DNA of 64,000 nucleotides from Chelatococcus sp. YT9 (lineage in GTDB: Bacteria > Pseudomonadota > Alphaproteobacteria > Rhizobiales > Beijerinckiaceae). The notes below the pieces were generated by a model that saw nothing but the letters and a program-made list of their open reading frames with translations, was not told where the DNA came from and made no database searches. This document shows, in pieces, positions 45,646 through 55,486 of this stretch (positions are counted from its first letter, which is position 1; each line of letters opens with the position of its first letter). Location of the stretch: contig NZ_JAHBRW010000002.1 in the NCBI RefSeq assembly GCF_018398315.1, forward strand, positions 1,472,637-1,536,636, written 5' to 3'. The position numbers and the translations under genes are program-made.

Positions 45646-47694
45646 ATGAGTGGTTTGGTTGATTTCGAGATCATTGGCAGGGCGCCTTTCGCTGGCGGCC
45701 ATGCCTTCGGGCAGGCTGGCGCTTACGAGCGCATTGATGCCCGGGCCCATTTCGTAGTCGATCCAAGCGATCCCGCCTATGCGTGGATGATCGACATCGC
45801 GCTTGCCGAGCGGGGCAAAGATGGGCGCGTTCACGCCTCCACCGATCTCTGGCTCCTCAAGCCGGTGGATCTCGGGCGCGGCAATGGCGCGGCCATGATC
45901 GAGTTTGTGAATCGCGGCAACAAGCGAGCGCTGCAGTTCTACAATGACGGGCCCGCGAACAACGCGCCGTGCAGCCTAGGCGATGCCGGAAACGGCTTCC
46001 TCATGCGCCACGGCTATACCGTGGTCAGCGTGGCCTGGCAGGGTGATGTCCTTCCGGGAGATGGCCGCCTCGTCGCGCGGCTACCAGTGGCACGCCACTC
46101 CGATGGGCCGGTGACAGGGCGCGTGCGTGCCGAGTTCATCGTGGAGACCCGGGGCGTGACGTGCTTGCCGCTCAGCGCCAAGTCCGGGACTCGGCCGCTG
46201 CCGGCCGCTTCGCTGGATACAGGCGAGGCCACGCTGCGGCGCCGCCGCTATCCCTGGACCGAGGCCGAGCCGCTCGCGGCCAACGCGTGGCAGTTCGCTC
46301 GCGTCGAGGGCGGCGGGCGCGGCGGCGGGGGCGACATCTCCGGCGCGGAGCAGGGGATCGTCACTTCCGACAGCCACCTCTATCTCCCCGGAGGCTTCGA
46401 GCCGGGCTGGATCTACGAGCTCATCTACACCGCGCGGGATCCGCTCGTGCTCGATCTCGGCTATGCCGCCATGCGCGATCTCGTGAGTTTCTTCAAACAC
46501 ACGGAAGGCGGCGCCAATCTGCTGCGCGCTGAAGGCGCGCCGTCGCTGCGCTTTTACGGCTGGGGTCGGTCACAGACCGGCCGGGGTATTCGGGATTTCA
46601 TCCATCGCGGCTTCAATGCCGACGCGAAGGGCCGCAGGGTCTTCGACGGGATGCTGACCCATATCGCAGGTGGCGGACGCACGACGATGAACCGCTTCAC
46701 CAATCTCGTCGTAGCGGCCTCGCGCCAATATGAGGACTGGCTCAATCCATCAGACCGTTTCCCATTCTCCTATGCGACCAGCACCGATCATCTGACCGGC
46801 GCGGAAGACGGTATCCTCAAGCGACCCGAGACCGACCCGCTGGTGATCCATACCCAGACCGCGAGTGAATACTGGTATCGCCGGGGATCGCTGGTGCACA
46901 CGGACACGCGCGGCAATGATTTGCCCCAGCCTGAAAATGTACGCATCTATTTCTGGGCGAGCTCCCAGCACTGGGCTGATCCGCTCGCCACACCCCCGGT
47001 GCAACGGGGCGTATGCCAGAACGCGCAGAACATCGTCGCAACATCGGCTTTCTTTCGCGCCACATTGGAACTGATGGATGCCTGGGTGCGCGACGGCAAG
47101 GAGCCGCCAGCCAACGCGGTGCCGAACCGCGCGGACGGCACGCTGGTGACTATGGACGAGTGGCGCCGGCAATTTCCGGCAATCCCAAGCGCCGCCTTGC
47201 CTGCCCGCCCGAATGAATTGCCCCTGGTTGACTACGGGCCGGACTTCGAGAAGGGCGCCGCCATCGTCGAGCCTCCGGCGGTGAGCGCCACGCAACATTA
47301 CGCCGTCCTCGTGCCCGCCGTTGAGGCCGATGGCAACGACCGGGCCGGTCTACGCGCGCCCATGGTGGCGGCGCCGCTGGGCACCTATACGGGCTGGAAC
47401 CTGCGCATCCGGGGACATGGCACGGGCGCGCTGCACGACTTCAGTGGCAGTTATATTCCTTTCCCCGAGACGCCGGAGGAATGCGAGATCACCGGCGACC
47501 CTCGCCGCTCGATCACCGAGCGCTATGGCACGCCTGGAGGCTACGTGACAGCAATTCGTCAGGCAGCCGACAACTTGGTGAAAGCGCGCTTCCTCCTCGC
47601 GGAAGATGTCGAACGAGCGGTCGTCGGAGCCCGCGATTGGGGGCGCACCCGCCACATTGTGCATTTGCCTTCCGACGCTGGTACGCGGGAATAG
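45646..47694 (+). CDS. Alpha/beta hydrolase domain protein (Abhydrolase_10-like)
   Basis: 682 residues from the ATG at 45646; alternatives at 45628 and 45586 exist, the latter overlapping the previous gene. The large alpha/beta hydrolase domain includes VVSVAWQGDVLPGDGRL, TRDPLVLDLG-like TARDPLVLDLGYAAMRDLVS and the nucleophile elbow FYGWGRSQTGRGIRDFIHRG with Ser in G-R-S-Q-T-G. No signal peptide. The family is poorly characterised. Downstream of the amidohydrolase and probably co-transcribed; it may hydrolyse an ester or lactone in the same pathway (inference). Confidence 0.8.
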   Translation: MSGLVDFEIIGRAPFAGGHAFGQAGAYERIDARAHFVVDPSDPAYAWMIDIALAERGKDGRVHASTDLWLLKPVDLGRGNGAAMIEFVNRGNKRALQFYNDGPANNAPCSLGDAGNGFLMRHGYTVVSVAWQGDVLPGDGRLVARLPVARHSDGPVTGRVRAEFIVETRGVTCLPLSAKSGTRPLPAASLDTGEATLRRRRYPWTEAEPLAANAWQFARVEGGGRGGGGDISGAEQGIVTSDSHLYLPGGFEPGWIYELIYTARDPLVLDLGYAAMRDLVSFFKHTEGGANLLRAEGAPSLRFYGWGRSQTGRGIRDFIHRGFNADAKGRRVFDGMLTHIAGGGRTTMNRFTNLVVAASRQYEDWLNPSDRFPFSYATSTDHLTGAEDGILKRPETDPLVIHTQTASEYWYRRGSLVHTDTRGNDLPQPENVRIYFWASSQHWADPLATPPVQRGVCQNAQNIVATSAFFRATLELMDAWVRDGKEPPANAVPNRADGTLVTMDEWRRQFPAIPSAALPARPNELPLVDYGPDFEKGAAIVEPPAVSATQHYAVLVPAVEADGNDRAGLRAPMVAAPLGTYTGWNLRIRGHGTGALHDFSGSYIPFPETPEECEITGDPRRSITERYGTPGGYVTAIRQAADNLVKARFLLAEDVERAVVGARDWGRTRHIVHLPSDAGTRE

Positions 47695-47850
47695 GCGAAG
47701 GTACCAGCTGCGCCGAGCAGGGGGTGCTTGCCTTGGAACACCTGACCGGCTGTCAAAGGCCGGTCGACCGCAGAACAGGGGAGGCCCGCCCATCGGCGCG
47801 ATGAACCGGGGCGATCTGATGCTTCGGCTGACAACAACGAGGTTGACGTT

Positions 47851-48240
47851 ATGACGCGATGGACGATTTCTTCAGGCTCGAAATTCGAGGACCTTGCCGG
47901 CTATTCCCGGGCTGTCGTGGATGGCGACTGGATCTTCGTATCGGGAACTGCTGGCTATGATCCAGCAAGCACCGCTTTCCCTGATAGTGTGGAAGAACAG
48001 ACGCGACAGTGCTTGAAGACGATCCGTGAAACCCTGGAAAAAGCTGACGCAACCCTGGCGGATATTGTGATGGTGCGTGTCTATCTCGCAGACCGCGCCT
48101 ATGTCATGCCGGTATCCGTGATACTTGGTCAAACGTTTTCCGACCCGCGTCCTACCAATACGACGATTATTTGTGGCTTCCCCGTCGAAGAAATCAAGGT
48201 GGAGATTGAGGTTACCGCCTTGAAGCGCAGGGGTGAGTGA
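47851..48240 (+). CDS. Rid family protein 1 (Asn in place of catalytic Arg)
   Basis: 129 residues of the YjgF/YER057c/UK114 fold: VVDGDWIFVSGTAGYDP, CLKTIRETLEKADATLADIV and KVEIEVTALKR. Archetypal RidA enzymes hydrolyse 2-aminoacrylate and related imines using Arg in R-[ST]-x-V/I. Here the aligned site reads N103-T-T-I, so archetypal imine deaminase activity is doubtful; Rid subfamilies without the Arg have unknown roles. GAGG 8 bp before ATG. Lies 156 bp after the alpha/beta hydrolase and 202 bp before the aminotransferase. Confidence 0.88.
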   Translation: MTRWTISSGSKFEDLAGYSRAVVDGDWIFVSGTAGYDPASTAFPDSVEEQTRQCLKTIRETLEKADATLADIVMVRVYLADRAYVMPVSVILGQTFSDPRPTNTTIICGFPVEEIKVEIEVTALKRRGE

Positions 48241-48442
48241 GTGCGCGTCGGGACAACGACGGGGCACGTATCTCACCCCATAGGCTGTGCTGGGAACGGC
48301 GAAGTCGAAAGCCCCCACTGCACGGACTGCTCGGCCCCCGATCATGCCGACTGCTAGGGATGATCTCCAAGGTTTCTTGCGCAGGCCGGCTGTTTCCGAA
48401 TTCGGGCAATACTGAAGATCCATCCGCGGAGGCGGGAGTAAT

Positions 48443-49606
48443 ATGAAACGCGTCGCCAAACGTATCTCCGGAACGTCAAAGAAGACTTTCGGAATGTATG
48501 AGAAAGCCTTGTCCTATGAAGGAAAGGACCTCATCCATCTTGAACTTGGGCGACCCTTCGCGGATACGCCAGATCACGTCAAGCAAGCGACCATCAAGGC
48601 GCTGCTTGATGGCCATGTTCATTATAGCGACCTGCGCGGCCTGAGGGATCTGCGGGTGGCATTGGCAGACAAGCTGCATCGCCACAACGGCCTCGATGTC
48701 TCGCCGGAGAATATCCTCGTCACCAACGGCCTGACCCACGCGGCCTTCGTTGCCTTCATGGCACTGTTCGAGGCCGGTGACGAAGTCATTCTGGTCGAGC
48801 CCTACTATCCGCAGCATATCGGCAAGATTGAGCTGACGGGAGCGAAAGTCGTCGTTGCGCAGCTCGACCCGGCCGAAAATTACAAGCTCGATCCCGAGCG
48901 TATTGCTACTCAGATCACAGAGCGCACTCGCGCTGTCGTCATCGTCAATCCGGTCAACCCTACAGGCCGCGTCTATACGTTGGAAGAGCTGCGAGGCCTC
49001 GCCGACCTCGCAATCAAGCACGACCTCATGGTGCTCGCCGATGAGGTCTATGACGAGATCGTCTACGATGGCCATCGGCATGTTAGCATCGGCGCGCTCG
49101 ACGGCATGCAGGAACGCACCGTCTCGATGTACGCTTTCACCAAATCCTTCGCGATGGATGGATGGCGTGTGGGCTATCTCGCCGCGCCCTCATGGTTGAT
49201 GCCGGCTCTTCTGAAGATCACAGCGAATGACGTCACTCATGTGAATACGTTCATACAGTATGGGGCACATGCCGCCGTCACGGGCCCGCGCGAGATTCTT
49301 GAGGCGCTTGTCGCGGATGATCGCCGAAAGCGCGATCTGACGGTCCAGCGCCTGAACCAGATTCCCGGAGTGACTTGCCGGCTCCCGGAGGGGACAATCT
49401 ACGCCTTCCCAGACATCAGCGAGACGGGCATCCCTTCACAGCAATTGGCAGAGATGATCCTCGAGCAGACGCACGTCGTCGTGGAAGCCGGAAGCTTCTA
49501 TGGCCCGAGCGGCGAAGGACATCTGCGCATCTGCTTCGGCTCAGAATCTTTGGAGCGCATTGACGAGGGCATGGCTCGCTTGGCGACGTTCTTCAATGGT
49601 CTCTAG
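48443..49606 (+). CDS. Class I/II PLP-dependent aminotransferase
   Basis: 387 residues of fold-type I aminotransferase. N-terminal LIHLELGRPFADTPDHVKQA; NGLTHAAFVAFMALFEAGDE; NPVNPTGRVYTLEEL with the Asn contacting PLP; VLADEVYDEIVYDG with the PLP-ring Asp; Schiff-base lysine K234 in YAFTKSFAMDGWRVGYLAAP; C-terminal LRICFGSE with the carboxylate-binding Arg. GGGAG precedes ATG. It would transfer an amino group between an amino acid and a keto acid within the local degradative route. The GntR gene is convergent downstream, across a hairpin. Confidence 0.92.
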   Translation: MKRVAKRISGTSKKTFGMYEKALSYEGKDLIHLELGRPFADTPDHVKQATIKALLDGHVHYSDLRGLRDLRVALADKLHRHNGLDVSPENILVTNGLTHAAFVAFMALFEAGDEVILVEPYYPQHIGKIELTGAKVVVAQLDPAENYKLDPERIATQITERTRAVVIVNPVNPTGRVYTLEELRGLADLAIKHDLMVLADEVYDEIVYDGHRHVSIGALDGMQERTVSMYAFTKSFAMDGWRVGYLAAPSWLMPALLKITANDVTHVNTFIQYGAHAAVTGPREILEALVADDRRKRDLTVQRLNQIPGVTCRLPEGTIYAFPDISETGIPSQQLAEMILEQTHVVVEAGSFYGPSGEGHLRICFGSESLERIDEGMARLATFFNGL

Positions 49607-49614
49607 CTTGCATG

Positions 49615-49633
49615 GCGCCGGCGAAGCCGGCGC
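49615..49633. terminator. Bidirectional terminator-like hairpin
   Basis: A perfect 8-bp stem GCGCCGGC (49615-49622) and GCCGGCGC (49626-49633) with loop GAA lies in the 71-bp gap between the convergent aminotransferase and GntR genes. It lacks a U-tract. Confidence 0.55.
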
Positions 49634-49677
49634 TATCTGCCGTTGGGCTTCGGTCTGCGCCGAGCAAAGCGCGGACG

Positions 49678-50406
49678 CTAGGCTACGCTGGACTTCTGGT
49701 CATCCGCGGGGCAGAGCGTCTGGAGCAATGCCTGCGTCGTCTTGATATCTTCGATCAAATGCGCTTTTGCCGCGGCGGTGTCATTCTTCTTGAGCGCGGC
49801 GATAATCGCGTAATGATGCTGAGTGTAGATCCGCGAGTCGGTCGTCTTCAAGAGCGGCTCCATATGCCGGGTCAGCATACGCAGATAAGGACCGAAACGC
49901 AGCCATAGAGCTTCGATCAGTTGTATCAGCACAGGCGATTGCGATGCACGATAGATGGTGAAGTGGAACTCCTGGTTCCTCGCCATCATCGCATAGACAC
50001 CGTCCTCAGCCTGAGCGTGGTCAGCCGCTGCCCGCTCGAGCGTTCGCAAGTCTCGCGAGGTGATATGCGGCGCAGCCAACTCCGTCGCAGCGCCTTCCAC
50101 AATGACGCGCGTGTTGCACAGGTCGTTGAGGCGCGCGCGAGACACCGTCGGCACGCAGGCCGAACCAGTCGATACGACTTCGAGCGCTTTTTCCGCAGTG
50201 AGCCTGCGGAGCGCCTCGCGCACCGGCATATGGCTCGTGCCGAAGAGCTCTGACAGCGATGAGATGGTGAGAATCTGGCCAGGGTCGAACCAGCCCGTCA
50301 TCAGGGCGTGACTGAGGCGCTGGTAGACTTCCTCCTGGATCGTCCGGCGCGAAGCCACGGGCCCTAGCCCCGGATGATCCGGGAGTCCTTGTCCGGTCTC
50401 ACGCAC
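49678..50406 (-). CDS. GntR family regulator, FadR/FCD subfamily
   Basis: 242 residues from a GTG at 50406, chosen because GGAGGAGG lies about 5 bp upstream; the frame runs on to 50469 without homology. Winged helix: RRTIQEEVYQRLSHALMTGW, LSELFGTSHMPVREALRRLT. C-terminal FCD helices with metal or carboxylate site (NDLCNTRVIVEGAATELAAP, ARNQEFHFTIYRAS). FCD regulators respond to organic or amino acids. Downstream of the peptide-type permease genes on the same strand, it may be the last gene of that operon and bind the TTTGATCAA palindromes at 44103, 44248 and 54301 (inference). Confidence 0.92.
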   Translation of the reverse strand: MRETGQGLPDHPGLGPVASRRTIQEEVYQRLSHALMTGWFDPGQILTISSLSELFGTSHMPVREALRRLTAEKALEVVSTGSACVPTVSRARLNDLCNTRVIVEGAATELAAPHITSRDLRTLERAAADHAQAEDGVYAMMARNQEFHFTIYRASQSPVLIQLIEALWLRFGPYLRMLTRHMEPLLKTTDSRIYTQHHYAIIAALKKNDTAAAKAHLIEDIKTTQALLQTLCPADDQKSSVA

Positions 50407-50551
50407 TCTATCCTCCTCCTTCGCCAGTGACGACGGCCAATCCAAACGATCTTCTCCGCCGCGCGCCATGTGACGCCAGTCCCTATAGCCGAATAATCAG
50501 GGGAAATCGCCCTCCGCTCGACAAAAGCCGCATCAACCTGCGATGCCGGCA

Positions 50552-51493
50552 TCACCGCAGCTTGGGGTCGAGCAGATCCCGCAGCCAGTCTCCGAAAATG
50601 TTGATCGACACGAGAATGAGCACGAGCGTGAGACCTGGAAAGATAACCACCCACCATTCGCCCGAGAAGAGATAGCCATAGCCGATGCGGATGAGCGTGC
50701 CGAGCGAGGGCTGGGTTGAGGGCATGCCGAAACCAAGGAACGACAGGGTGGCTTCCGACATGATCGCGAATGCGATATCGAGCGTCGCCAGCACGAAGAT
50801 GGGGTTGAGCACGTTCGGCAAGAGCTGGACACCCATGATGAAGACTGGTCCGCGACCGACCAGCCGGGCTGCAGCGACATAGTCTTTTTGGCGCTCCACA
50901 AGAACGGCGCCTCGCACAAGACGCGCGAAATGCGGCCAGTGCGAAATGCCGAGCGCCAGGATCACGATTGGCATGGCGAGCGTCGCGCGCATCTCGTTGG
51001 ATAGAAGCGATTGGCTGATCCCGCCGATCAGAAGCGCCAGCAGCATCGCGGGAAAGGTGAACTGGATATCTGCGATCCGCATGATGATGCCGTCCACCCA
51101 GCGGCCGAGATAGCCGCTTGCGAGCCCGGCGATCGTGCCAAGGGTGACGGAGAGTGAGACGGCACAGATGCCGACCAGCAGCGACGAGCGGAGCCCATAG
51201 AGGATCAGGGAAACAAGATCGGCCCCTTGGCTGTCCGTGCCGAGCCAATAGCGCGGATCACCGCCTTCCACGAAGGCCGGCGGCAGGTGGGAATCAAGGA
51301 GATCGAGCGCGGCGAGGTCGTAAGGATTGGTACGCGCCAACCAGGGTGCAAAAATCGCGCTGAGGGCGAGGATGATGAGCACGGCGAATGCGATGGCCGC
51401 GGCGGGCGCTCTCAACAGGCGTCTCACGAAAGCATTGCGCCAGAGAGAAGAGAGGCTCGACGACCGGGCTTTGGAGCTGACGACGGCAGACAT
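50552..51493 (-). CDS. ABC peptide importer permease (DppC/OppC type)
   Basis: 313 residues. Typical motifs: WLGTDSQGADLVSLILYGLR after the first membrane helix, GIIMRIADIQFTFPAMLLAL, and the ATPase-docking loop RQKDYVAAARLVGRGPVFIM. Separated by 11 bp from the DppB-type gene upstream. With that partner it forms the membrane channel; the ATPases are encoded divergently at 54461-56535. Confidence 0.93.
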   Translation of the reverse strand: MSAVVSSKARSSSLSSLWRNAFVRRLLRAPAAAIAFAVLIILALSAIFAPWLARTNPYDLAALDLLDSHLPPAFVEGGDPRYWLGTDSQGADLVSLILYGLRSSLLVGICAVSLSVTLGTIAGLASGYLGRWVDGIIMRIADIQFTFPAMLLALLIGGISQSLLSNEMRATLAMPIVILALGISHWPHFARLVRGAVLVERQKDYVAAARLVGRGPVFIMGVQLLPNVLNPIFVLATLDIAFAIMSEATLSFLGFGMPSTQPSLGTLIRIGYGYLFSGEWWVVIFPGLTLVLILVSINIFGDWLRDLLDPKLR

Positions 51494-51504
51494 GAATGGC
51501 CCCG

Positions 51505-52488
51505 TTATGAACGCGCCGACAGCGTCTTGATACGCAGGCGCGGATCAGCGACGGCATAGAGGAGGTCAACGACGAGGTTGATCCCGACGAAGAAGAGGGC
51601 GGCGACCATCAGGAAGGCCGAGATGACCGGAAGGTCGGTCTGGCCGAGGGCCTGCAGGAAAAGAAGGCCCATGCCTGGCCATTGGAAGACTTGCTCGACG
51701 ACGACCGCGAAGGCAACGAGATAGCCGAGCTGAATGCCGCTCACCGTAATGATGGGGATCAGCGTGTTGCGCAAGGCGTGCGAGAAATAGACGGTGCGGT
51801 TCTTTAGCCCGCGCGCTCGCGCAAAGCGAATGTAGTCGCTCTTGAGTACGTTCAGCATTTCTGCCCTCGCGAGCCGGGCAACTAGCGCGATCTGCCCGAT
51901 CGCGAGCGAGAGGGCTGGCATGATGAGCGATTTCAACCCGGAAACGGTAAGAAAGCCCGTCGTCCAGAAGCCGATGGTGACGACCTCTCCGCGACCGAAG
52001 GACGGCAACCAGCCCAAACCGAGGGAGAAGCAGAAGATCAGGAGGATTCCGACAACGAAGGTTGGCAGAGAAACACCAAGGACCGAAAGCGTCATCAAGG
52101 CGCTCGCGAAGAACTCGCGGCGTTTTACAGCCGCGTAAACTCCCAGCGGGACGCCGATCGCCAGGGAGAGTGTGAGCGCGACAGCGGCGAGTTCCATGGT
52201 TGCGGGGATGCGCTCCGCCAGCAAGGCGCTGACCGGCCTCTGGGCGGCATAGGAGACGCCGAGATCGCCGTGCAGCAGGTTCTGCACGTAATAGAGATAC
52301 CGCAGCACGAACGGGTCATCGAGATGGAGCCGCGTGCGCAGGGCAAGCCGGTCGGCCGGTGTCGCATCAAGACCAAGAATGCTCGCGACCGGATCGCCGA
52401 CGACATCGCCCAGTATAAAGGCGAGAATGCTGACGACGAAGACCACGAGTAGCGCGTGGAAAAATCGGTTCAACAGAAAAGCGAGCAT
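51505..52488 (-). CDS. ABC peptide importer permease (DppB/OppB type)
   Basis: 327 residues. N-terminal MLAFLLNRFFHALLVVFVVS, FILGDVVGDPVASILG, and the docking loop RAEMLNVLKSDYIRFARARG typical of the family. It follows the binding-protein gene after 153 bp and precedes the DppC-type gene. Inner-membrane subunit of a complete importer with locally encoded ATPases. Confidence 0.93.
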   Translation of the reverse strand: MLAFLLNRFFHALLVVFVVSILAFILGDVVGDPVASILGLDATPADRLALRTRLHLDDPFVLRYLYYVQNLLHGDLGVSYAAQRPVSALLAERIPATMELAAVALTLSLAIGVPLGVYAAVKRREFFASALMTLSVLGVSLPTFVVGILLIFCFSLGLGWLPSFGRGEVVTIGFWTTGFLTVSGLKSLIMPALSLAIGQIALVARLARAEMLNVLKSDYIRFARARGLKNRTVYFSHALRNTLIPIITVSGIQLGYLVAFAVVVEQVFQWPGMGLLFLQALGQTDLPVISAFLMVAALFFVGINLVVDLLYAVADPRLRIKTLSARS

Positions 52489-52641
52489 TCCGATGGCCCT
52501 CGATGCCGACTACAAGACACATTCACTATCGAACTTGCGTCGCACATAATGTTGCGGGCGCAGGGTCAAGCCTCGGCCTGTCGAAAGTGGCATCAATCGC
52601 GAGCCACGGCGGATACTGTCCGCGGCTCGCAGCATGTCCGG

Positions 52642-54252
52642 TTATTTCATCTTGACGTTTTGCAGCATGACCGCTGCATCGGCACGCGCTGAAACGTTGA
52701 CGGTATCCTTCATGCCCCAGCTGAGCATGGGCTGGAATAGATAGACACCATGGACCTGATCGCGTGCGATCGTGAGGCCCTTGCGGTAAAGTTCAGTACG
52801 TTTGGCCGGGTCAAAGGTCTGCACCAATTCATCCACGACCGCGTCGAACTCGGCGTTGGTCCACAGCGCCCAGTTCGTGCCGCCGCGACCCTTCGCCTTA
52901 TCGCGTGTCGCCATGATCGACACGAAGGTATCCTGGATGTCACCGGAATTACCTGCGCCACCGATCAGGTGGAAGCTCGATGATGGCCCATTCACGAGCA
53001 TACGTGCGAACTCTGGCCAGACCATCCCTTTGACGCGCACCTCGACGCCGATGCGGGCGAGCATGCTGGCCACCGCGCGGCAGATTTCGTCGGCGTTGGT
53101 ATAGCGCTCCAGCGGACAGTTGAGCTGAATGGTAAAGCCGTCGGGATAGCCTGCTTCCGTCAGGAGCTTCTTTGCCTGCTGCACATCGTATGGCCGCCCT
53201 GTATCGAGATCCTTTTGGAAGCCATCCATTCCGTATGCGCCGCCAACACTTAGTGGCACAGCCTGATTGCGCATGACGCGCTGGACAATCAATTTCGAAT
53301 CGATGGCAAGGGCGAAAGCCTTCCTGACGCGGACGTCCTTGAGCGGGTTCGCTTGGAGAGGCTTGCCGGACTTGTCGAAGATGTCGAGCGCCACATCGCG
53401 TGTGCCATCCAGCTCAAGGAACATGGCAAGCTGTTGCGGCACCTGCTCGATGTGAAAGCCAGGCGTGGACTTCACACGCTCAATATCCTGTATCGGCAGG
53501 TCGGTGATGAGGTCGAGCTCACCCGACAGGAGAGCGGCGACCCGCGTAGGCGCAGCACCGATGGGCGTGTAAATCGCCTCGGTGACATTGCCAGGGAATG
53601 GACCCCAGTAATTCGCGTTGCGCGCAAAGACGGTTTTACGGCCGGGATCCTGGGACACGAGCTGCATCGGGCCCGTGCCGTTGGCGTGGCGGAGCGAGTA
53701 TGCCTCGGTGCCCTGGGCGCCCAGATCCGGAAGCTTTTCCACATTGTTGGCCTTGGCCCAGGCCTGCGACATGACGAAAAGACGGACCATCTTGCGCGGC
53801 AGGATGGGGTCTGGCGCGCTCGAGATGACATCGACGCTGGTGTCATCGACCTTGACCGCTTCCTTGATGCCGCCGAACAAGGCCGTATAGAGGGGGCTGC
53901 CTTTCTGGCGCATGATGGAAAAAATGACATCATCAACTGTCAGCGGCGTTCCATCGTGGAATTTTACGCCGTCGCGGATCTTGAAACGCCAGGTATTGTT
54001 GCCTTGATACGTCCACTCGCTGGCAATGCCGGGACCAATCTGCATGTCGTCCTTCAAGTCGACGACAGTGTCATAGATCTGGCGGACCAATGCTGCGGTG
54101 ACAAAGTCATTGGTCACGTGAGGGTCCATGGTCAGGGGCGGAGTGGTGCCGCCGTAGCGGAGAGTTGCCGCAACACCTTGTGTCACGCCCGATATCGCCG
54201 TTGCCATGCAGAATGTCGCGCAGAGCGTTGTAAGCCACTTTGTCCGGATCAT
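52642..54252 (-). CDS. ABC peptide importer, substrate-binding protein (family 5)
   Basis: 536 residues with a signal peptide (LTTLCATFCMATAISGVTQG, cleaved near GVAA before TLRYGG). Family hallmarks: NNTWRFKIRDGVKFHDGTPL and KDVRVRKAFALAIDSKLIVQ. Periplasmic receptor for a peptide or peptide-like compound. First gene of the permease operon and divergent from the ATPase operon; the 208-bp gap has a TTTGATCAA site. With M81 peptidases and amino-acid enzymes nearby, a peptide with unusual residues is a reasonable ligand (inference). Confidence 0.92.
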   Translation of the reverse strand: MIRTKWLTTLCATFCMATAISGVTQGVAATLRYGGTTPPLTMDPHVTNDFVTAALVRQIYDTVVDLKDDMQIGPGIASEWTYQGNNTWRFKIRDGVKFHDGTPLTVDDVIFSIMRQKGSPLYTALFGGIKEAVKVDDTSVDVISSAPDPILPRKMVRLFVMSQAWAKANNVEKLPDLGAQGTEAYSLRHANGTGPMQLVSQDPGRKTVFARNANYWGPFPGNVTEAIYTPIGAAPTRVAALLSGELDLITDLPIQDIERVKSTPGFHIEQVPQQLAMFLELDGTRDVALDIFDKSGKPLQANPLKDVRVRKAFALAIDSKLIVQRVMRNQAVPLSVGGAYGMDGFQKDLDTGRPYDVQQAKKLLTEAGYPDGFTIQLNCPLERYTNADEICRAVASMLARIGVEVRVKGMVWPEFARMLVNGPSSSFHLIGGAGNSGDIQDTFVSIMATRDKAKGRGGTNWALWTNAEFDAVVDELVQTFDPAKRTELYRKGLTIARDQVHGVYLFQPMLSWGMKDTVNVSARADAAVMLQNVKMK

Positions 54253-54296
54253 GGTCCGTCCCCTTCTCTGTTATAGGCCCATCGTTCACCAAAACG

Positions 54297-54310
54297 ATCA
54301 TTTGATCAAG
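54297..54310. promoter_or_regulatory. TTTGATCAA operator candidate between importer operons
   Basis: GATCATTTGATCAAG, with TTTGATCAA at 54301-54309, lies in the divergent region between the binding-protein gene (start 54252) and the ATPase gene (start 54461). Its core matches the perfect palindromes at 44103 and 44248. Confidence 0.4.
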
Positions 54311-54460
54311 GCACTTTACGCGGGCGGTGTTTTTCGTGCATTGTCGGGTATGCCGGCTTCGAGATTGACCGATCGAAGCAAGCCAACGCGGCCGGATGGA
54401 CGCAGCTGCACGTTCGGCTGGCGCGGAGGCTGGGCCAATCAAGTTACGAGGGGAATAGCT

Positions 54461-55486
54461 GTGCTACCGTTGGTGACATCGGCTGCTTCTGCGATCGCCG
54501 CGCCTGGGCCGGCCTCGCCTCTGGTGGAAGTAAAAGACCTCTGCGTCGCGCTCAATGTCGAGGGAGGCGTGATCCCCGTCGTGCGGGACGTATGCTTCGA
54601 CATCATGCCCGGCGAGATACTCGGGGTCGTCGGCGAATCGGGCGCTGGCAAATCGATGACAGGAACAGCCCTCACCGGCTTGATCGATCCGCCCCTTGCC
54701 ATTGTTGGGGGGGAAATCCGTTGCAACCGTCGGCGCATCGACAATCTTCCCCCGGAGCAACTGCGCAAGGTGCGCGGTGCCGAGATCGCGATGATCTTCC
54801 AGGACCCGCTGACCTCGCTGAATCCTGTATTCACCGTAGGCAGGCAACTGATCGAGACCATCGAGGAGCATACAGACCTATACGGGGCGGCAGCGCGTCA
54901 GGAGGCCATCAACCTGATGGTACAAGTCGGCATCCCCGCCCCGGAGGCGCGTCTTACCAACTATCCGCATGAGTTTTCCGGTGGGATGCGCCAGCGGGTC
55001 GTCATCGCGCTTGCGCTGGCCGGTCGGCCACGCCTGATTGTTGCGGACGAGCCGACGACGGCGCTCGACGTCTCGATTCAGGGGCAGATCATCGCGCTCC
55101 TGCGCGATTTGTGCCGGCGCAACGGGACAGCCGTCATGCTCATCACGCACGACATGGGCGTCATAGCCGAGGCCGCTCACCGTGTCGCCGTCATGTACGC
55201 CGGTCGTATCGTGGAAATTGGCCCGGTAGCTGACGTGATCCGCACTCCCAAGCATCCCTATACACGTGGGCTCATGGGTTCCATTCCGGAGGTGGGGCGC
55301 CGTCTGCGTCGGCTGCCGCAGATCGCCGGCGCAATGCCACGGCTCGATGCTATCCCGACAGGCTGCGCGTTCGCACCGCGGTGCCCCTATGTCATGGACA
55401 TCTGCCGAGACAGGCGGCCCGAGTTGCCACCTGCCACTCCGCATCGCGCCGCATGCTGGTTGACCGAACAGGGAGTGGCCGCGTGA
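54461..55486 (+). CDS. ABC peptide importer ATPase (OppD/DppD type)
   Basis: 341 residues from a GTG at 54461, set by GAGGGG 7 bp upstream; the frame reads back to 54206 without homology. Walker A GESGAGKS (58-65), Q-loop [11 protein letters not shown], signature FSGGMRQR, Walker [15 protein letters not shown]-loop ITHDMG. The C-terminal Cys-rich oligopeptide domain ([15 protein letters not shown]) may hold an Fe-S cluster. Partners the OppF-type ATPase; stop overlaps its start. Confidence 0.94.
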   Translation: MLPLVTSAASAIAAPGPASPLVEVKDLCVALNVEGGVIPVVRDVCFDIMPGEILGVVGESGAGKSMTGTALTGLIDPPLAIVGGEIRCNRRRIDNLPPEQLRKVRGAEIAMIFQDPLTSLNPVFTVGRQLIETIEEHTDLYGAAARQEAINLMVQVGIPAPEARLTNYPHEFSGGMRQRVVIALALAGRPRLIVADEPTTALDVSIQGQIIALLRDLCRRNGTAVMLITHDMGVIAEAAHRVAVMYAGRIVEIGPVADVIRTPKHPYTRGLMGSIPEVGRRLRRLPQIAGAMPRLDAIPTGCAFAPRCPYVMDICRDRRPELPPATPHRAACWLTEQGVAA

